A DNA stretch of 64,000 nucleotides from Lumbricus terrestris (taxonomy: Eukaryota; Annelida; Clitellata; Crassiclitellata; Lumbricidae), in assembly GCA_949752735.1 (NCBI GenBank), contig OX457036.1:16462433-16526432 (forward strand). Direction: 5' to 3'. A program made the position numbers and the translations under genes. The notes under the pieces were generated by a model that did not search any database, was not told where the DNA came from, and saw nothing but the letters and a program-made list of their open reading frames with translations. Each line of letters starts with the position of its first letter. Positions within the stretch are counted from its first letter, which is position 1. This document shows positions 44,741 to 57,772 of the stretch, one piece after another.

Positions 44741-46980
44741 AACAACGTCAACAACAACAATAGTTATGATACGACAATAAGGACCACAGTCTAGTACCAC
44801 AATTTGATAGCTACACGTCTTATACAACGATAACTTTTAAGGTAACCAAAATGCATATAGGCTATTTTCGACATCAGGCAGCCATTAGTTTCCCTCAACC
44901 CTATGCGCTTTCTGGTGGTGACCTTTGTCGTCCTAGGTCTTTATTGAGGTCGGCCCGTGCCAATGTAACAGCAGAGATCAATGGCTTCAGCTTGGCGACG
45001 AACGACGCCATCCCATGCAGTCTAGACTGCAGTGCCACACGTCGACCAATGTAATGCGGTTTGCCATTATTTTTAGGTCGATGGCCATCCTATCAACAGG
45101 CTGAATCTGCTGTATACAATGCTGAATACGTTATACCTAGAAGCTCCAGAAGCTCCAATTCGATCGGTCGTATATATATATATAGTATATATAATTATAT
45201 TATATATATATAAGGCAGAACTGTTCGCCTTAACAGCTGAATCCAACGTCTGCCTATAGCAATCGGCTCTGTCAAAAATGTTCTAAAGGTTCTGTAATTT
45301 CTGCCGAAAACGCACAATAGACTGTGCCTAATAGGTTGATTGTGTTTAACCTAAATTGATGAACCATATTCTGTATAAAAGATAAAAAAATTCTACCTAT
45401 TAAATGTCTAATATCATCTTTTCTGGTTTTCCCTTTTTTTGCCATGCCTCTATTAATTAAGAATGTCTTGCTTTGAAATGGTTTAAATAAAAAAGAATGA
45501 ATGGATTTAATGAAGTTGTCTCAAACTAAGCAAGTAAGTAGCCATTTAATATTTTGATTCTAATCCAAGTTAAACGCTCGCTTTAAAAAATATATAAACA
45601 GTCCATGGTTATTGCAATGTTGCTGGATGAGGAAACGTCGAAAGTTGTTAGCATGGGGCTATGCGATTAGCACTTCTGACGCTCGCTCAAGATGGCAAAC
45701 TGTTCAAAGAATGGCTGGATCATTGGAACTAGCCAACGATGCAAAAACTCTACATCTAAGCTAACCGTTTACAGAGCCTGCGAAGGCGGAGACCGCCATA
45801 GTATGCATTGCTGGAACTTTACTATCCAGTTCTGAAGGCTCACAGCAGAAGCTCGTACGAATTGCGGACTGTTCGTTTTTAGTTTCCACCTGCCACTTGC
45901 TGGATACTAAGGGGCAATAATCAACTATAACCACAGCCATATAGCAACTTTTTAAAACCAAAAGTAAAAGAGTTCGACAGATGTAGGCTAATAGATCACA
46001 AATACAACCTCTGAGCACTCAAAGGGACAGGACAGTCTTATAAAAAAAGGACCTAAGCCGCGCTAAATTGGTTCCATTTAAAATAAACATTGAATTACAA
46101 GTGATAAGAAGGTAATCGGGATATAACTAAAAGTTTATGCTAGAATAGGCCTACACAGATAACATCATTAGGTTATTGTCTGTTATCATTCTGAATAAAG
46201 CCATCATTGCTACCAAATTTTTTATATAAAAATCACCAAAAACGAAAATTCCACAGGATTGACTTGACAAATATCACGAAAGGCTCGAAAGAAGACTCGG
46301 ACTCAATAAACCTTTGCAAATACACGAATTAAAATCCAATAAGCCTATTAATAGGAAGACCGTTTTTTCTGGATTAAATTTAGAGGCGACCTGCGACCGG
46401 GAGATGTTTAGCCAGCGAGATCCCAATTAGGACCACTTAGAACCGAATTCCGGTCGGTCGGTCTCTCTCAGCCACAATGATCATCCGAGTTTTAACTGTG
46501 AAATCAGCCGACGTATCAACAGATGTTCTCTGGCACACCCACTCATATCGTAGAGACTGCAAAGACACAAGAATACACCCCCCACACACACACACAATAA
46601 TTATATTCTCAATTCCATATATATATATATATAATATATACATTTATACATAACTTTATGTATATATATTACATAATAATTTTGCATATATATATATATA
46701 CATGTATATATATAATAGCAAGGATAGAGCTGGATTGAATGTGCAAGGAAGTAACCCTGCAATGGCGTGAGGCAGAAGATGGATGGACGGAATAAATGGA
46801 AAAGCGGACAACGAGAGTCTTAACGGCAGACGCCAGGAATGTACATGGATACATGGAGGCATGGAGACATGGATACATGGAGACACGGTGGCTATGTATA
46901 GGAATAAAGATGCCTTTGTCTATATTGCAATCCATGCGTGGATTAAATGTACATTTTAGTAAATACCAGTCTCTCTGTCT
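44741..46980. other. No gene recognised; short AT runs
   Basis: AT dinucleotide runs at 45172-45215 and 46617-46712. GGATACATGGAGGCATGG-type repeats at 46845-46885. No coding evidence otherwise. Confidence 0.4.
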
Positions 46981-47310
46981 GTCTCTGTTTGTCTGTGGGT
47001 CACTGTGTCTGTGTGAATGTGTTCATGTGTATGTCCGTCTGTGTCTGTCTGCGTGTCTGCATATGTAATATGTATACACACACATATATATATATACAGT
47101 ATACATATATATATATATATGTCTGGGTCTGTCTGCTTGGTGTGTTTGGTGTGTCTGGTCTGTCTGTATGTCTGGTCTGTTTGTCTGGTCTGGTCTGTCT
47201 AGTCTGTCTGGTCTGTTTGTCTGTCTGTCTGTCTGTCTGCCTGTCTGGTCTGTCTGTGTGGCTGTGTGTCTGTCTGTCTGTCTGTATGTCTGTATGTCTG
47301 TCTGTCTCCA
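46972..47310 (+). repeat. (GTCT)n-type arrays around an AT run
   Basis: GTCT with GTGTCT and TGGTCT variants. (CA)n and (TA)n lie at 47076-47120. Confidence 0.9.
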
Positions 47311-47587
47311 TTGCATGTTTTCGCAGAACGTGAGAACGAAACCAACATGCAGCCAAGAACAAGATAATTTACAAGCGTGAGACTCAGACTTCTGGTTCAC
47401 TAATTGTTGTCAACCAACGCAACAATCGTTCTTGGAGTGGCGCGGATAACAACCACAAAACTCTGCAGACAATTATCCAAACACTCCGTGCTTCAAATTC
47501 TAAAAATCCAATTAAATGGAAACACTCTGCCAATAACAACGCAACAAAATTCCTTTTTATCGTATATGTATATATAGATCTACACTA

Positions 47588-48755
47588 CAGGGTGCGCCAA
47601 AAAGTAATCCCTACGATTTTTAGCCCATATCTTGGCCAAACATACGAATTTTTAAATGAAACTTTACAGTCTTAAAGCCAATTTATATCTACGTACAAGG
47701 GTCAAATTACCAAAAATATTTCAAACGGAACAAAAGTTACACCACTTTTAGGGAGGCCACCCACCGTTTTTTGACGATTCAAAAATGAAGCGCAGCAAAA
47801 ATGAGTTTTTTTTGCCAATATCTTGGCCAAAATTAGGAATATCGAAATGAAATTTTACAGGCTTATAGACAATTCATATCTGCACATGGTGCTCAAATTT
47901 CATCAAAATATTTCAAACAGGACAAATGTTATGCCACTTTTAGTGAGGCCACCCACTGTTTTTTGACGATTCAAAAACGAAACGCAACAAAAAGTAACAA
48001 AAACACGATTTTATTAAGTCTCATCTCAAATAACTGTTGTCAAATGACCTTAGTAGTGCTTCACAACTTGTGCTCAATGCGCCCACCACCCGTGCCAAAA
48101 CTTTTTTTGAGTCTCTTTGCAAAGTTCTTGATGGACCTGTTGATTAAGCTGATAGATTCCTTATTTACCAATTTGATCGTCATCTTGCTAAGTGACTTCT
48201 CAGTGGCGCGCAGCTACGCTGGTGCCCTGTTTCTTTTTTAAATAGTAACAATAATGATCATCTGGCAATATCAATGCTATTTGATAACAATTATTTAAGA
48301 TGAGACTTAATAAAATCGTGTTTTTGCTACTTTTTGCTGCGTTACGTCTTTGAATCGTCAAGAAACGGGGGTGGCCTCACTAAAAGTGGTATAACTTATG
48401 TTCTGTTTGAAATATTTTGATGGAATCTGACCACCAAGTGCAGATATGAATTGTCTTTAAGCCTGTAAAATTTCATTTCGATATTGTTAGTTTTGGCCAA
48501 GATATTGGCCAGAATAATTAAATTGGTTTTTTGTTACTTTTCGTTGCATCGCGTTTTTGAATCGTCAAAAACCTGTGGGTGGCCTCACTAAAAGTGATAT
48601 AACTTTTGATCTGTTTCACATATGGCTATGAAATTTGGCTATTGTACGTAGATATGAATTACCTTCAAGCCCGTAAAACTGGACTTGAAAAATTCCTATT
48701 TTTGGCCAAGATATTGATAAAAAGCCGTAGGGGATTACTTTTTTGGCGCACCCTG
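47588..48755. mobile_element. 1168-bp foldback element with TA target site
   Basis: Ends CAGGGTGCGCCAAAAAGTAA and the inverted GGCGCACCCTG are flanked by TA on each side, as for Tc1/mariner insertions. Each arm has two diverged subterminal units of about 180 bp sharing TATCTTGGCCAAA, AAATGAAATTTTACAG, CACTTTTAG-GAGGCCACCC and TTTTTGACGATTCAAAAA. The inner arm ends (GATTTTATTAAGTCTCATCTC at 48002 and its inverse at 48297) are also paired. About 260 bp between the arms is unique and shows no transposase. It is a non-autonomous foldback element. Confidence 0.88.
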
Positions 48756-48835
48756 TATATATTATGTATCTACGTATGTTATTATATTAGCCTATGTATA
48801 TTATACATAGGCTTATATTATATTAGAATACTTGG

Positions 48836-49015
48836 TCGCCCGCAAACATTGGCACGATGAGGCACTTGCCTCCATGAAAAATTGCCACTTAGTTTCCTAG
48901 CTATATATAGCTTTTTCTTTTTAACAGATTTATTTGCACTGAAGCGCTTCTGATGAAATGTACTGACAAAATGCGGAAATAGAATTAGGAACTCGAGTTT
49001 ATTAAGATTGATAGG
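48836..49015 (+). mobile_element. Truncated copy of the CATGGGCGCCCGC hAT family
   Basis: CGCCCGCAAACATTGG, GGCACTTGCCTCC and GAAAAATTG at the left match 16690-16745. The rest diverges and the right end is not found. Confidence 0.5.
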
Positions 49016-50000
49016 CTGTAAAGAAGATAGTTATAGCATCATGGTAATGATATGTAATAATTAGGCACTTTAGTGAATTATTCACTAAAGTGCCTAGGTC
49101 TTTAAAACGCTGCCTATTGCCTAAACTAGGCTATATGTAGGCCTATGCTTTCTTACCAGCATTGCTCTTGACTGGGAGAATACAAACGTAGTAGGCTATA
49201 GACTTAGACTACGAAATCCAGTATTGCGCCACAGCAAGGATTCAAACAAAAAGGCCACCGTGTTTTGCATTTTAAGGCGCCTGTGCTCATAACAGGAGAA
49301 TGGAGAAGTTGCGTTGCTTGATGTGCAGTCCTGCACGGTAAGGTGAAGTAAGGCTCATAGTAGAACAGTTACGGTTTACTTGTTGTGGATCGTGTGCTGA
49401 TAGGTTAGGCCTACTCTGCAGCGCAACGAAAGTAGTAGACATAATTTACAAAGGTGTAAAACAATCATTCTTATTTCTTTCACGTTGCACTACATCGCTT
49501 CACTGTATACGTTTAGGCCTACATATTTTTAGATTTATGATGCACAAAGCAATAATAATTATTTCAAATTAAAGCAGCTTGATTATTCCAATCTGGTGTG
49601 ACTACAAACGTCACAGTATAATTTGATCTATGATCAGCCAACTTGAACTGTGCTACAAAAGCAAAACACGCAAACAACTCTCCGTTTGTTTTTGATGTTT
49701 TTTTATGTCCCGAGTATAACCAACATCAATGCTGCTGATAACGCATCTATTTAATGCACGTTTCGAATGAAATCATAATTATCCAGTTAGGCAAAAACAA
49801 AATGATGATATGAATTTGTGTAGTTCTATGTCGGTGTCTGAAAGTGTATGTGTAATATTGTGTATTTGTGTGCTTGATTGTGCGTGTATATATCCTGTCA
49901 GTTTGTTTTGTGCATTTATAGACTACTTGTGTGTGTTTGTGTGCTGTTTCTGTTTGTGTTTGCGTGCGTGCATTTGTGTTCTTGTTTGTGTTTCGGACTG
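49016..50000. other. No gene recognised
   Basis: TTAGGCACTTTAGTGAATTA is followed by its near inverse (49062-49099), a short perfect hairpin. Several TAGGCCTA and TAGGCTA sites. Confidence 0.4.
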
Positions 50001-50019
50001 TGTGACAATTAGAGACCGG

Positions 50020-50380
50020 GTAACATGTGTGTACGTGTGTGTGTGTGTGCGCGTACGTGCATGTGTGTGTGACATTATAGATACCGCATACGTGTGCGTG
50101 CGCGTGCGTGTGTGTGTGTATGTGTGTATGGGTTTGTGCGTGTATGTTGGCGTGTTTGTGTGTGTGCTTGTGTGTGCGTGCGTGTGTGACATATAGAGAC
50201 CATGTACATGTACGTGTATGTGTGTATGCGTGTGTGTGTATGAATGTTTGCGTGTGTGTGTGCGTGTGTGTATGCGTGTGTGTGTATGAATGTTTGCGTG
50301 TGTGTGTGTGAATGTATGCGTGTGGGTGTGTATGTGTGCGTGTGTGTGTGTGTGTATGTGTGCGTGTGTGTGTGTGACAT
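50020..50380 (+). repeat. (GT)n/(GTGTGC) repeats, duplicated block
   Basis: GT-rich array with a block containing GACATATAGAGACC, GACATTATAGATACCG and GACATAAAGACACCG recurring at about 120-190 bp. Long Thr-His and Val-Cys frames are artefacts. Confidence 0.9.
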
Positions 50381-50544
50381 AAAGACACCGCCTGATGCTC
50401 TGTAGTCTCTCCCTGCGTTCTCATACAGTCTATCGTCATGACGTCTTTTGCCTCTTGATATATATTCAGCATCTGCCTCTACATTTTTTGCAAGATAATT
50501 GGCCATTACCAACTTTACACCTTTATCCATAATTCCATATTATG

Positions 50545-50735
50545 TATACAATACAATAGAATGAAGCACAATCCAATACAGCACAATACAGCACAATACA
50601 ATTCCATTCAATGCAACACAAAGAAGTAGGCCTATGGTACAATGCAACACAATAGAATTCAATACAATGCAACACGATGCAGTACAGTAAAATGCAAATA
50701 ATGCAATACAATGCAATACAATGCAATGCAACGCT
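50545..50735 (+). repeat. (CAATA)/(CAATG) pentanucleotide repeat
   Basis: Degenerate AATAC-AGC/AATGC repeats. Compare the pure (TTGTA)n at 63838. Confidence 0.85.
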
Positions 50736-51214
50736 CTTTCCTTCCAAAGTACAGAGTGCAGACGCGCTTATACGTCAGAGCATACGCGCAATGTTTCAGT
50801 TCTCAATAGAAAGAGTTTCACAGTCGGTCACCACGCCACACGTAAACAGCCTACAGCCATTGCGTCTATCATGTATCCGTTGCATGTATATAGCCACAAG
50901 TGGCCTCACATGCATAGCCACATTCAACACCACTTAGCCATTTATAGTCTCACAATAAAAAATGCATGGCTAATGCGTGGATATATATGGCTATGTGTGT
51001 AAATATAAAGTAGATATTTATGGCTATGTTTTAGGTGGTACGTGGCTAAATGAGTTGCGATAATTGGTTTTTATGTGTTGATGTGAGACGCTTCCGTACA
51101 TGACTAAGTACATGTAAGTGGCGATAGTCTATATACAAGCTTCTATATCATGTGGATATAAGAGTGGCGACATATGGCTACGTGCAAGACATGGCTAAAT
51201 AAGTGGTGATACGT
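50736..51214. other. No gene recognised; GGCTA-rich
   Basis: ATGGCTA and GTGGC units recur irregularly from 50890 to 51210, probably an eroded minisatellite. Confidence 0.4.
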
Positions 51215-51222
51215 GTGGCTGT

Positions 51223-51236
51223 CTTGTGTGTGTGTG

Positions 51237-51268
<32 letters not shown>

Positions 51269-51440
51269 TTTGTGTGTGCGTTTGTGTACGAGTTTGTATG
51301 TGAGTTTGTATGTGAGTTTGTATGTTTGTTTGTGTGAGTTTGTATGTGTGTTTGTGTGTGTGCGTGGTGTGTGTGAGTGTGTGTGTGTATGTGTGCGTTT
51401 GTGTGTGTGTGTGTGTGTGTGTTGGTGTGTGTGTGTGTGC
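51223..51440 (+). repeat. (GT)n with GAGTTTGTATGT units
   Basis: Dinucleotide array with a 12-bp GAGTTTGTATGT subrepeat. Confidence 0.92.
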
Positions 51441-51634
51441 GGTCGGCGCCTTCTACAGTCGGCAGAGAGGTTCTGTAGCTGCTCGATAAAATTCGTATAT
51501 ATGTATACATCGCATATTTGATGATAAAATTTATCAAGTCAGGCATCTCGTTCGCCACCGCCAACACTCTCGCGCTGGCAGCGAGGAGCGCTCGCAATGT
51601 GTATCAAACAGCACCATGTAGCGAGAGCGAATGA

Positions 51635-51649
51635 CAGAGAGGCAGAGAT

Positions 51650-51682
<33 letters not shown>

Positions 51683-51890
51683 CAAAGACAGACAGAGACA
51701 GAAGCAGAGACAGGGAGATAAAATAGAAAGATATACTGAGGCAGACGCAGATACAGAGAGATAAAGAGAAAAATAGACAGAGGCAGACGCAGAAACAAGA
51801 GACAGAGACAGAAATAGACACACGGAGACAACTAGAAAGATAGACAGAGACACAGGAAGAGACAGAGAGATAAATAGAAAGATAGACATG
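51635..51890 (+). repeat. Polypurine (GAGATA/GACAGA)n
   Basis: Purine-rich hexamer repeats; the minus Ser-Leu frames are artefacts. Confidence 0.9.
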
Positions 51891-52844
51891 GACGGAATGT
51901 TTGGGCCTGGATACACACAATATTGGGAAGAGCGGAATGGTTGGATATGGAGCGTGTGAAGGGGGAAGGGGAAGAACATTCGTGTTGGCGGCGGCGGTGG
52001 GTAGGCTTTCCAGTTGACCGTATAGGGACGCTAGGGACAACGGTTCCTGCATCCCTGATGTCGAGAAAATGGAAATATTGCGTCGAACGCTACGGTCCGT
52101 GCATAGGATGTAAATTATTCAATATCATTGTACATAATAACTATATGGCGGCAGCATCTCTCAAAGTGCAAATGCTTCCGTCTGATGCGACTGGCGACTC
52201 GGAGTAACCAGGTTCGCAGTTCGCACCCCCGAGGAGAAAAGCTGCTGACTTGAGAAAGGTTTGGGAGGGAATATTTGGGAGGAGTGGAAATGAGGGAATT
52301 GAGCTGAAAGTAAGAATTTTTAAAAAGATCAGAAACGAAAGAATGCGGGGATATGAAGCTGAATGGGAAGAAATGTTGGGAAAGGAGGCATAGAATTAGG
52401 CTATAGTTGAGGAATGAAGATATCGGGGGAATAAAAAGAACTGAGGAATGAATATATCGGAGGAATGAAGAAAGCGGAAGAATGAAGATAGCGGAAGAGT
52501 GAAGATATGAAGGACGAAATTGAACTCGGGGATATACCGTATATAGGGCTGGATGAAAATAATTTGGAAAGACCAAACGTGGAGGAGCAGATGATGTGAA
52601 GCCGAAGACCTTCAATTCATTCGCTTAATTCATTCAGAGCTTTTATATAGCACTTCTCAAAGATAACTGAGAAAGGCGCTAAGTCAATGACTTGATGGAA
52701 AGGAGGCTAAAGATGGGCAGAAATAGAGGAGAATGGTCTGGGGGTATTTATAAAGAATAAAGACCATGGTGACCAAGAGGAAACTGCTACAAGACGGAAG
52801 GAAAGAAGAGGACAGAATAAAATATAGAAAAAGATTAAATAGAA
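51891..52844. other. No gene; minisatellite 52408-52515
   Basis: GAGGAATGAAGATATCGG-type units of about 18-27 bp repeat at 52408-52515. A solo SINE tail (TATATAGCACTTCTCAAAG) lies at 52636. Confidence 0.45.
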
Positions 52845-52886
52845 GAAGAAGAAGAAGAAGAAGAAGAAGAAGAAGAAGAAGAAGAA

Positions 52887-52942
<56 letters not shown>

Positions 52943-52964
52943 AGAAGAAGAAGAAGAAGAAGAA
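52843..52964 (+). repeat. (AAG)n polypurine array
   Basis: About 40 AAG/AGG units. GAA-type repeats can form triplex DNA. Confidence 0.96.
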
Positions 52965-54960
52965 ATGGACGGAGAAGAAGGAAGATAGTAAGACCGAGAA
53001 TAAAAGGGTGAAGGAAAGGAAAGGTAGAGGCATTGGAAATTCGCATGAAGGAGGGTGATAAGAAGAGAGGCGGACAGGTCAAGGGCGCAACCGATTGGCA
53101 GAAATGGAGAACGAGGGCAATGGATACGTTGAGAGTGTTAGGAAGCGGATGGAAGACTAAAAGGAAGGGGAGTATATAGGTCGGAAAAGGAATAATAAGG
53201 AAGATGATAGATGACACGGATGACAATCGAGAGGAGCAAAGACAGACACTGAATCGATGGATAAAAAAACAATGGCGAAAGACAATGCTTTTGCAGTTCC
53301 ACGGAGAATACAATGCCATAGAAATTATATGAATTTATCCATGGGACAATGTTAAGAACTATGTAATCATCGGGTGCTAATTTCTGCTTAGATATAATTA
53401 TGTCATAACAAAGAAGATTAGAGTTGCCCTCCTCCTTTATACAGGATTTGGACTGGTACCAACCGAAAATGGCAATGACGGGAATATGGAACCAAAAATT
53501 ATCCATGTTCGCAGACATTATTAGTCTTATTTCATGTAGGAATATAGTTTTCACGAGCAATTTGTCCACGCGCGGTTGTTACTTACAGTCTGATCATCAA
53601 TATCAAACCGTCAATTTTTTATTATAGGCCAACTTCGTTACCAAACAGATAACCGTGTCGCACACGCAAAATGTAGCCTATATTCTGACAAACGCGGATG
53701 AGATTCTCAATGAAAAGAGATAACAGTATTCCGGTCATTCGTTCAAATAATTATTCGAATTCTTTCAGTTCTTCTTCTAATATCAGCTCAGTCTTTGACC
53801 CAGTATATCATTATCAGTAAAGTTCCTTAGACGCACGCCTCAACCCTCAAGACTCACTTGACATTGAAGCTAGCCAAGAGCGCTGCTGATTTTGAGCGAC
53901 GCTATATAATGAAATGTAATGTAAATTGTAATGTAATGCAAATCTTTGAGAATTTCTCAGCGCCCACAAATGTCACGCCAGAAGACCAGCTTATTTACCG
54001 GCGCTATATCAAATCAAGTCCGCAATAGTCAGAACTGCCTTTTTCGTTCCGGTGCCAGGTAAAAATTCGGGGAGGTCAAGTCGATGAGACAGCGTAAACG
54101 TCCTATTATACAACTACAACAAGACACAAAGTGGTGAAACTCATGTAAGGAGGCGTTGTAATATTAATATCTGCAGGGTTTTTTAACGTGCAATTGTAAG
54201 CCTACACAAAATGTGCAGTTCTAAATAAATTTGTGCAGTTGTAGAAGCACTTTTTTACAGTTAAAACTAGCAAAAAATGGTCATTGTCCACCGATTGGAA
54301 GCAATTTACCATGGAGGATGGGAAGGAACAGAAGGAGTTGTGCAGTTATAACAATTCCTTAAAAACAGCCCTGTTAATAACTGTCTGTGCTGACCTGGGC
54401 TCGAACTCGCGACCTTCGTATTGGCTGTGGAGGAAACAAACCGCCGACCAACATGCCAGAGGTATACAGACGGGCAACACGACATGCACTGTAACCATGG
54501 CTCCTCTCCACTCATCGCGTGATCGGGTAAGCGGTCGGTTGGTCGGGCGTTGCTACGTTGGGGGAATGGACGGCGGCGGCGAAGAATATGCAAGGCAGGC
54601 AACGAATTAGGGGGATTGGAAGACGCCAGCTTAGACGGGATTCCTGCGGGCAATTTGCGCCTGCCTTCGGGGAGATATTCATCATGCTTCCTTATTTAAA
54701 TCCAGCTATAAGGAATTTGCTTATCGTTCTATCGAGCTCCTCTCTGCTGCTGCCCTCTGCAGTACAACTTCCTCGGCAACGTCAGATTTTTTTTCTTCAC
54801 CGCTTTTTGAAGAGTATTAACGTTCATCTGCCGAATAGGAACCAGTCTTCATCGTTGCATGCGCTTGTTATATATAGGTGGATGCGTGTAGGTGGCAGCA
54901 GTGGCGGCTATAGTGTTAATGATTCTCTGCCATACCGGTAATTATTTTGGTGTGGGCCTA
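52965..54960. other. No gene; repeat fragments
   Basis: Contains a GGGACTGGCACT-family fragment (53428-53465) and a solo SINE tail (GAGCGCTGCTGATTTTGAGC, 53880). On the minus strand a tRNA-like head (box B GGTCGCGAGTTCGAGCC at 54397-54413) also occurs. Frames at 54284-54941 match nothing known. Confidence 0.4.
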
Positions 54961-54969
54961 CATTGGAAA

Positions 54970-55250
54970 AAAGGAGGAGAACGAGAAAGAGGAGGAGGTC
55001 GACGACGAGGAGGAAGAATAGGAAAAACAAGGAAAAAGAAAACAAGGAGGAAGATGAGAAGGAGGAGGAGGGGGAGGAGGAGGGGGAGGAGGAGGAGGAG
55101 GAGGAGAGGAGGAGGAGAGGAGGAGGAGGAAAGGCAAGTGGAAGTAGAAGAGGTAGAAGAAGGAGAAGTGGAGAGGAGAAGAAGGAGGAGGTTGATGAGG
55201 GAGAGGAAGGAGGAGAAGGAAGGAGAAGAAGAAGAAGAACAACAACAACA
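54970..55250 (+). repeat. Polypurine tract
   Basis: Almost exclusively A and G on the plus strand (GGAGGAGGAGG, GAAGAAGAAG). Glu/Arg-rich frames are artefacts. Confidence 0.93.
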
Positions 55251-56341
55251 GCTATATATGACAACAAGAGCAGTCCCTTAAGCCAACCCAAAGAGGCATT
55301 CATCTGCATGCATGAAATGTTGGTATAAGCTATAGCTTTCTCTTTTTAGCCTCGTGCTCTAACAGTGCCATTCCCAAGCAATGATAAAGAAGGAGACTTA
55401 GGAGAGCGACAGTAACTTTTATTTGTTATGATGCAGTATCGTTAAACAGCAACTAGCCATTATCATCGATCATATCATATGACTACCATTTAAACGTAGG
55501 CTACAGCAATGCAAATCTCCGAGATTTTTACAGCGCCACATGATCAGCGCTGCGTAATAGGAAGACCAGATAATAATAATAATAGATCAATAGGCCGTAC
55601 GTGTTTGTAGGTCGACTGCAGGTATACCAAACAAAGTAAAAGCACACTAACTTGCTATAGTTTGTTGCCGTTTAAAAACAGTTTGTCATAACAAGAATGA
55701 TTAGTGTCGCCCTCCTCCTTGCTCCAGGTTTGGGACTGGCACTGACAAAGTACGAGCAGTGTCGGAGTTAGTCGAACCACTCTGCATTGTTCATAATGCT
55801 AGGTACTTATATAAAGGCCTCACCTGCATAACGGTGTTATTGCAATAATTGGTGACTTATCTGGCGCTGATGAAGAAAGCATAAGGTATTAATAACCGAT
55901 TGTGCTACAAAACCAAATCGTAATTGGGTAAATATTCGGAAGATCAGTTAGAAAGACGGAGCCTTAAGCTGAGAACAAAATGACATAGGAAAGCACAGAC
56001 GTTAAAAACGATAAAGACCAAATAGAAAACGGAATAAAGCCCGTTTTTCCCAAAAATAAAAACGGGGAAATCGACACACAAGAACAGAAAATGAAAATAA
56101 TTTGACAAAATTAAAAAACGACTTTTCAGAAGACAATAAAAAAAACGAAAAACATTTCTAGGATAATAACTATAGGACTACAACAAGAACCTGCCTTGAA
56201 TGGCGACACATCTGAGGAATCCGGACGGATTTTCAAGCAAACTTTAGGCCCTTTCATGCTGTTGAAACTTGCGTCATGGAAACTCAGAAGAAATCAACTG
56301 CTCAAGGCAATTGCTTAGAGCCTTAGAAAGTCATTAGCGCT
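55251..56341. other. No gene; dispersed repeat at 55690
   Basis: 55690-55770 is the least interrupted copy of the GTCGCCCTCCTCC / TTGGGACTGGCACTGAC / GTGTCGGAGTTA repeat. Confidence 0.45.
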
Positions 56342-56562
56342 CGTGCATGCAGAGGAGCAAGAGGGGCGCACTCACCCCTTGGAAAATCTACACCTACTTT
56401 TTAACTAGCCTACTACTTTTTGATCTTTTAGCAAATTTCTTCGCTCTACAGCAGTAGCCTAATGATAGGCTACACAAGTGAAATTGAGAAATTCACATTA
56501 ATTTTATGAACCTCTATGACCGTTTTGTGTTTTTACCTCTCCTGCCAAATTGGGGGCCCATG
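56342..56562 (+). mobile_element. hAT MITE, CATGGGCGCCCGC family, diverged
   Basis: CAAGAGGGGCGCACTCACCCC at the left, AGAAATTCACATT in the middle and GGGGGCCCATG at the right align with 16690-16952. It carries TAGCCTA (56406-56412) and TAGGCTA (56466-56472), where the older family members read simply TA. Confidence 0.65.
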
Positions 56563-56577
56563 TATACTTAGTTGGGC

Positions 56578-56830
56578 CAGGGGCGAATTCATGGGCCATT
56601 CCGGTCATGCCCCCATTTAGAAATTTCTTTATTTTTTTACCAGTTATTCTGGGTCGGATAGTTGACGTGGCCCCCCATGAGTAGGTCCGTAGGCTTTCCC
56701 CACGCCCGGGAGATCCGTATATGAGGTCAGTACGAATAAAAAAAGGTCAACTATTTTGGCGGAAATGTTTCCCTGTCCCAAGACCGAAACTTTTGCCCCT
56801 CCGCCTTCAAAATTTCTGTATCCGCCCTTG
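56578..56830 (+). mobile_element. hAT-type MITE (CAGGGGCGAATTCA ends)
   Basis: 253-bp element. Inverted ends are CAGGGGCGAATTCA and TGTATCCGCCCTTG, with a perfect 8-bp target duplication AGTTGGGC (56570-56577, 56831-56838). No coding capacity. Confidence 0.9.
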
Positions 56831-56838
56831 AGTTGGGC

Positions 56839-57090
56839 CTAAGTACATAAATAGGACTACGGTACATGTGTAGTCTATACGTATGTGTAATTATTTATAT
56901 ATAGCATACGTAGCCTACGTACATAAGTTTGTTACCAGATTACGAGTTAGAACTGCAAAGGGTTAATTTGCCCTGCGCGCTTGTGAGGCCAACTTCCATT
57001 GCAGATACATTTTCTCGTTCAATTTTCGCTCCCGTCCATATGTAGGTCATTCCACTCCCATGTTGGCAACTATAGACTACAACTTGTCCA

Positions 57091-57127
<37 letters not shown>

Positions 57128-57696
57128 GTTGCCACAAACATATATATATACGTATTATATATAATGTGTATATAGTCTATACATTCTACTGATGTATAAG
57201 GATCTTAGAATACATTTTGTATTGAAGCCAAAGCCACACGAAATTCATGACAGATCATCCTCTGCGTTTATTAGAGTTTCATGTCTAACGAAAATCGACT
57301 CTGTAGACTGTATCCGTCTCTGTCTCTCTAAATGTCTGGCTGCCAAACTTTTTGTATTTGTGTGTATCTATCTCTTCTGTTTCTCCGTATGTGTCTGTGT
57401 GTGTGTGTGTATGTATCTGCATGTATGCCTATCTGTGTGTGTGTCTTTGAGCATAATACCCTACATGTATGTGTGCATTTATGATCTCTGTGTGTCTGGT
57501 TGCGTGTCTGTCCGCCTGCCGGTCCGTGTGCTTGCTTGCGTGTCTATCTGTGTGTCTGTCTATGTGTCTGTCTGTCACAAAAAGAAATGTACATAGGGAG
57601 TGGTGACCGCCGAAATAGAGATCAGGCAATGAATATTTATAGGCTGATTTAGCAAGTAGATTGGTAAGTGGCCAACGATCGTAACTTAACCGTTCG

Positions 57697-57702
<6 letters not shown>
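56839..57702. other. No gene; (AT)n and (GTCT)-like repeats
   Basis: AT run at 57092-57122 and TGTGTCTG-type repeats at 57380-57575. Frames there are artefacts. Confidence 0.5.

Positions 57703-57771
<69 letters not shown>
57703..57771 (+). repeat. (AT)n microsatellite
   Basis: About 35 pure AT units. Confidence 0.97.

Positions 57772-57772
<1 letters not shown>

Noticed and set aside
54284..54941. Overlapping frames on both strands near 54.5 kb
   Set aside because: Overlap on opposite strands, no domain; part is a tRNA-like SINE head.
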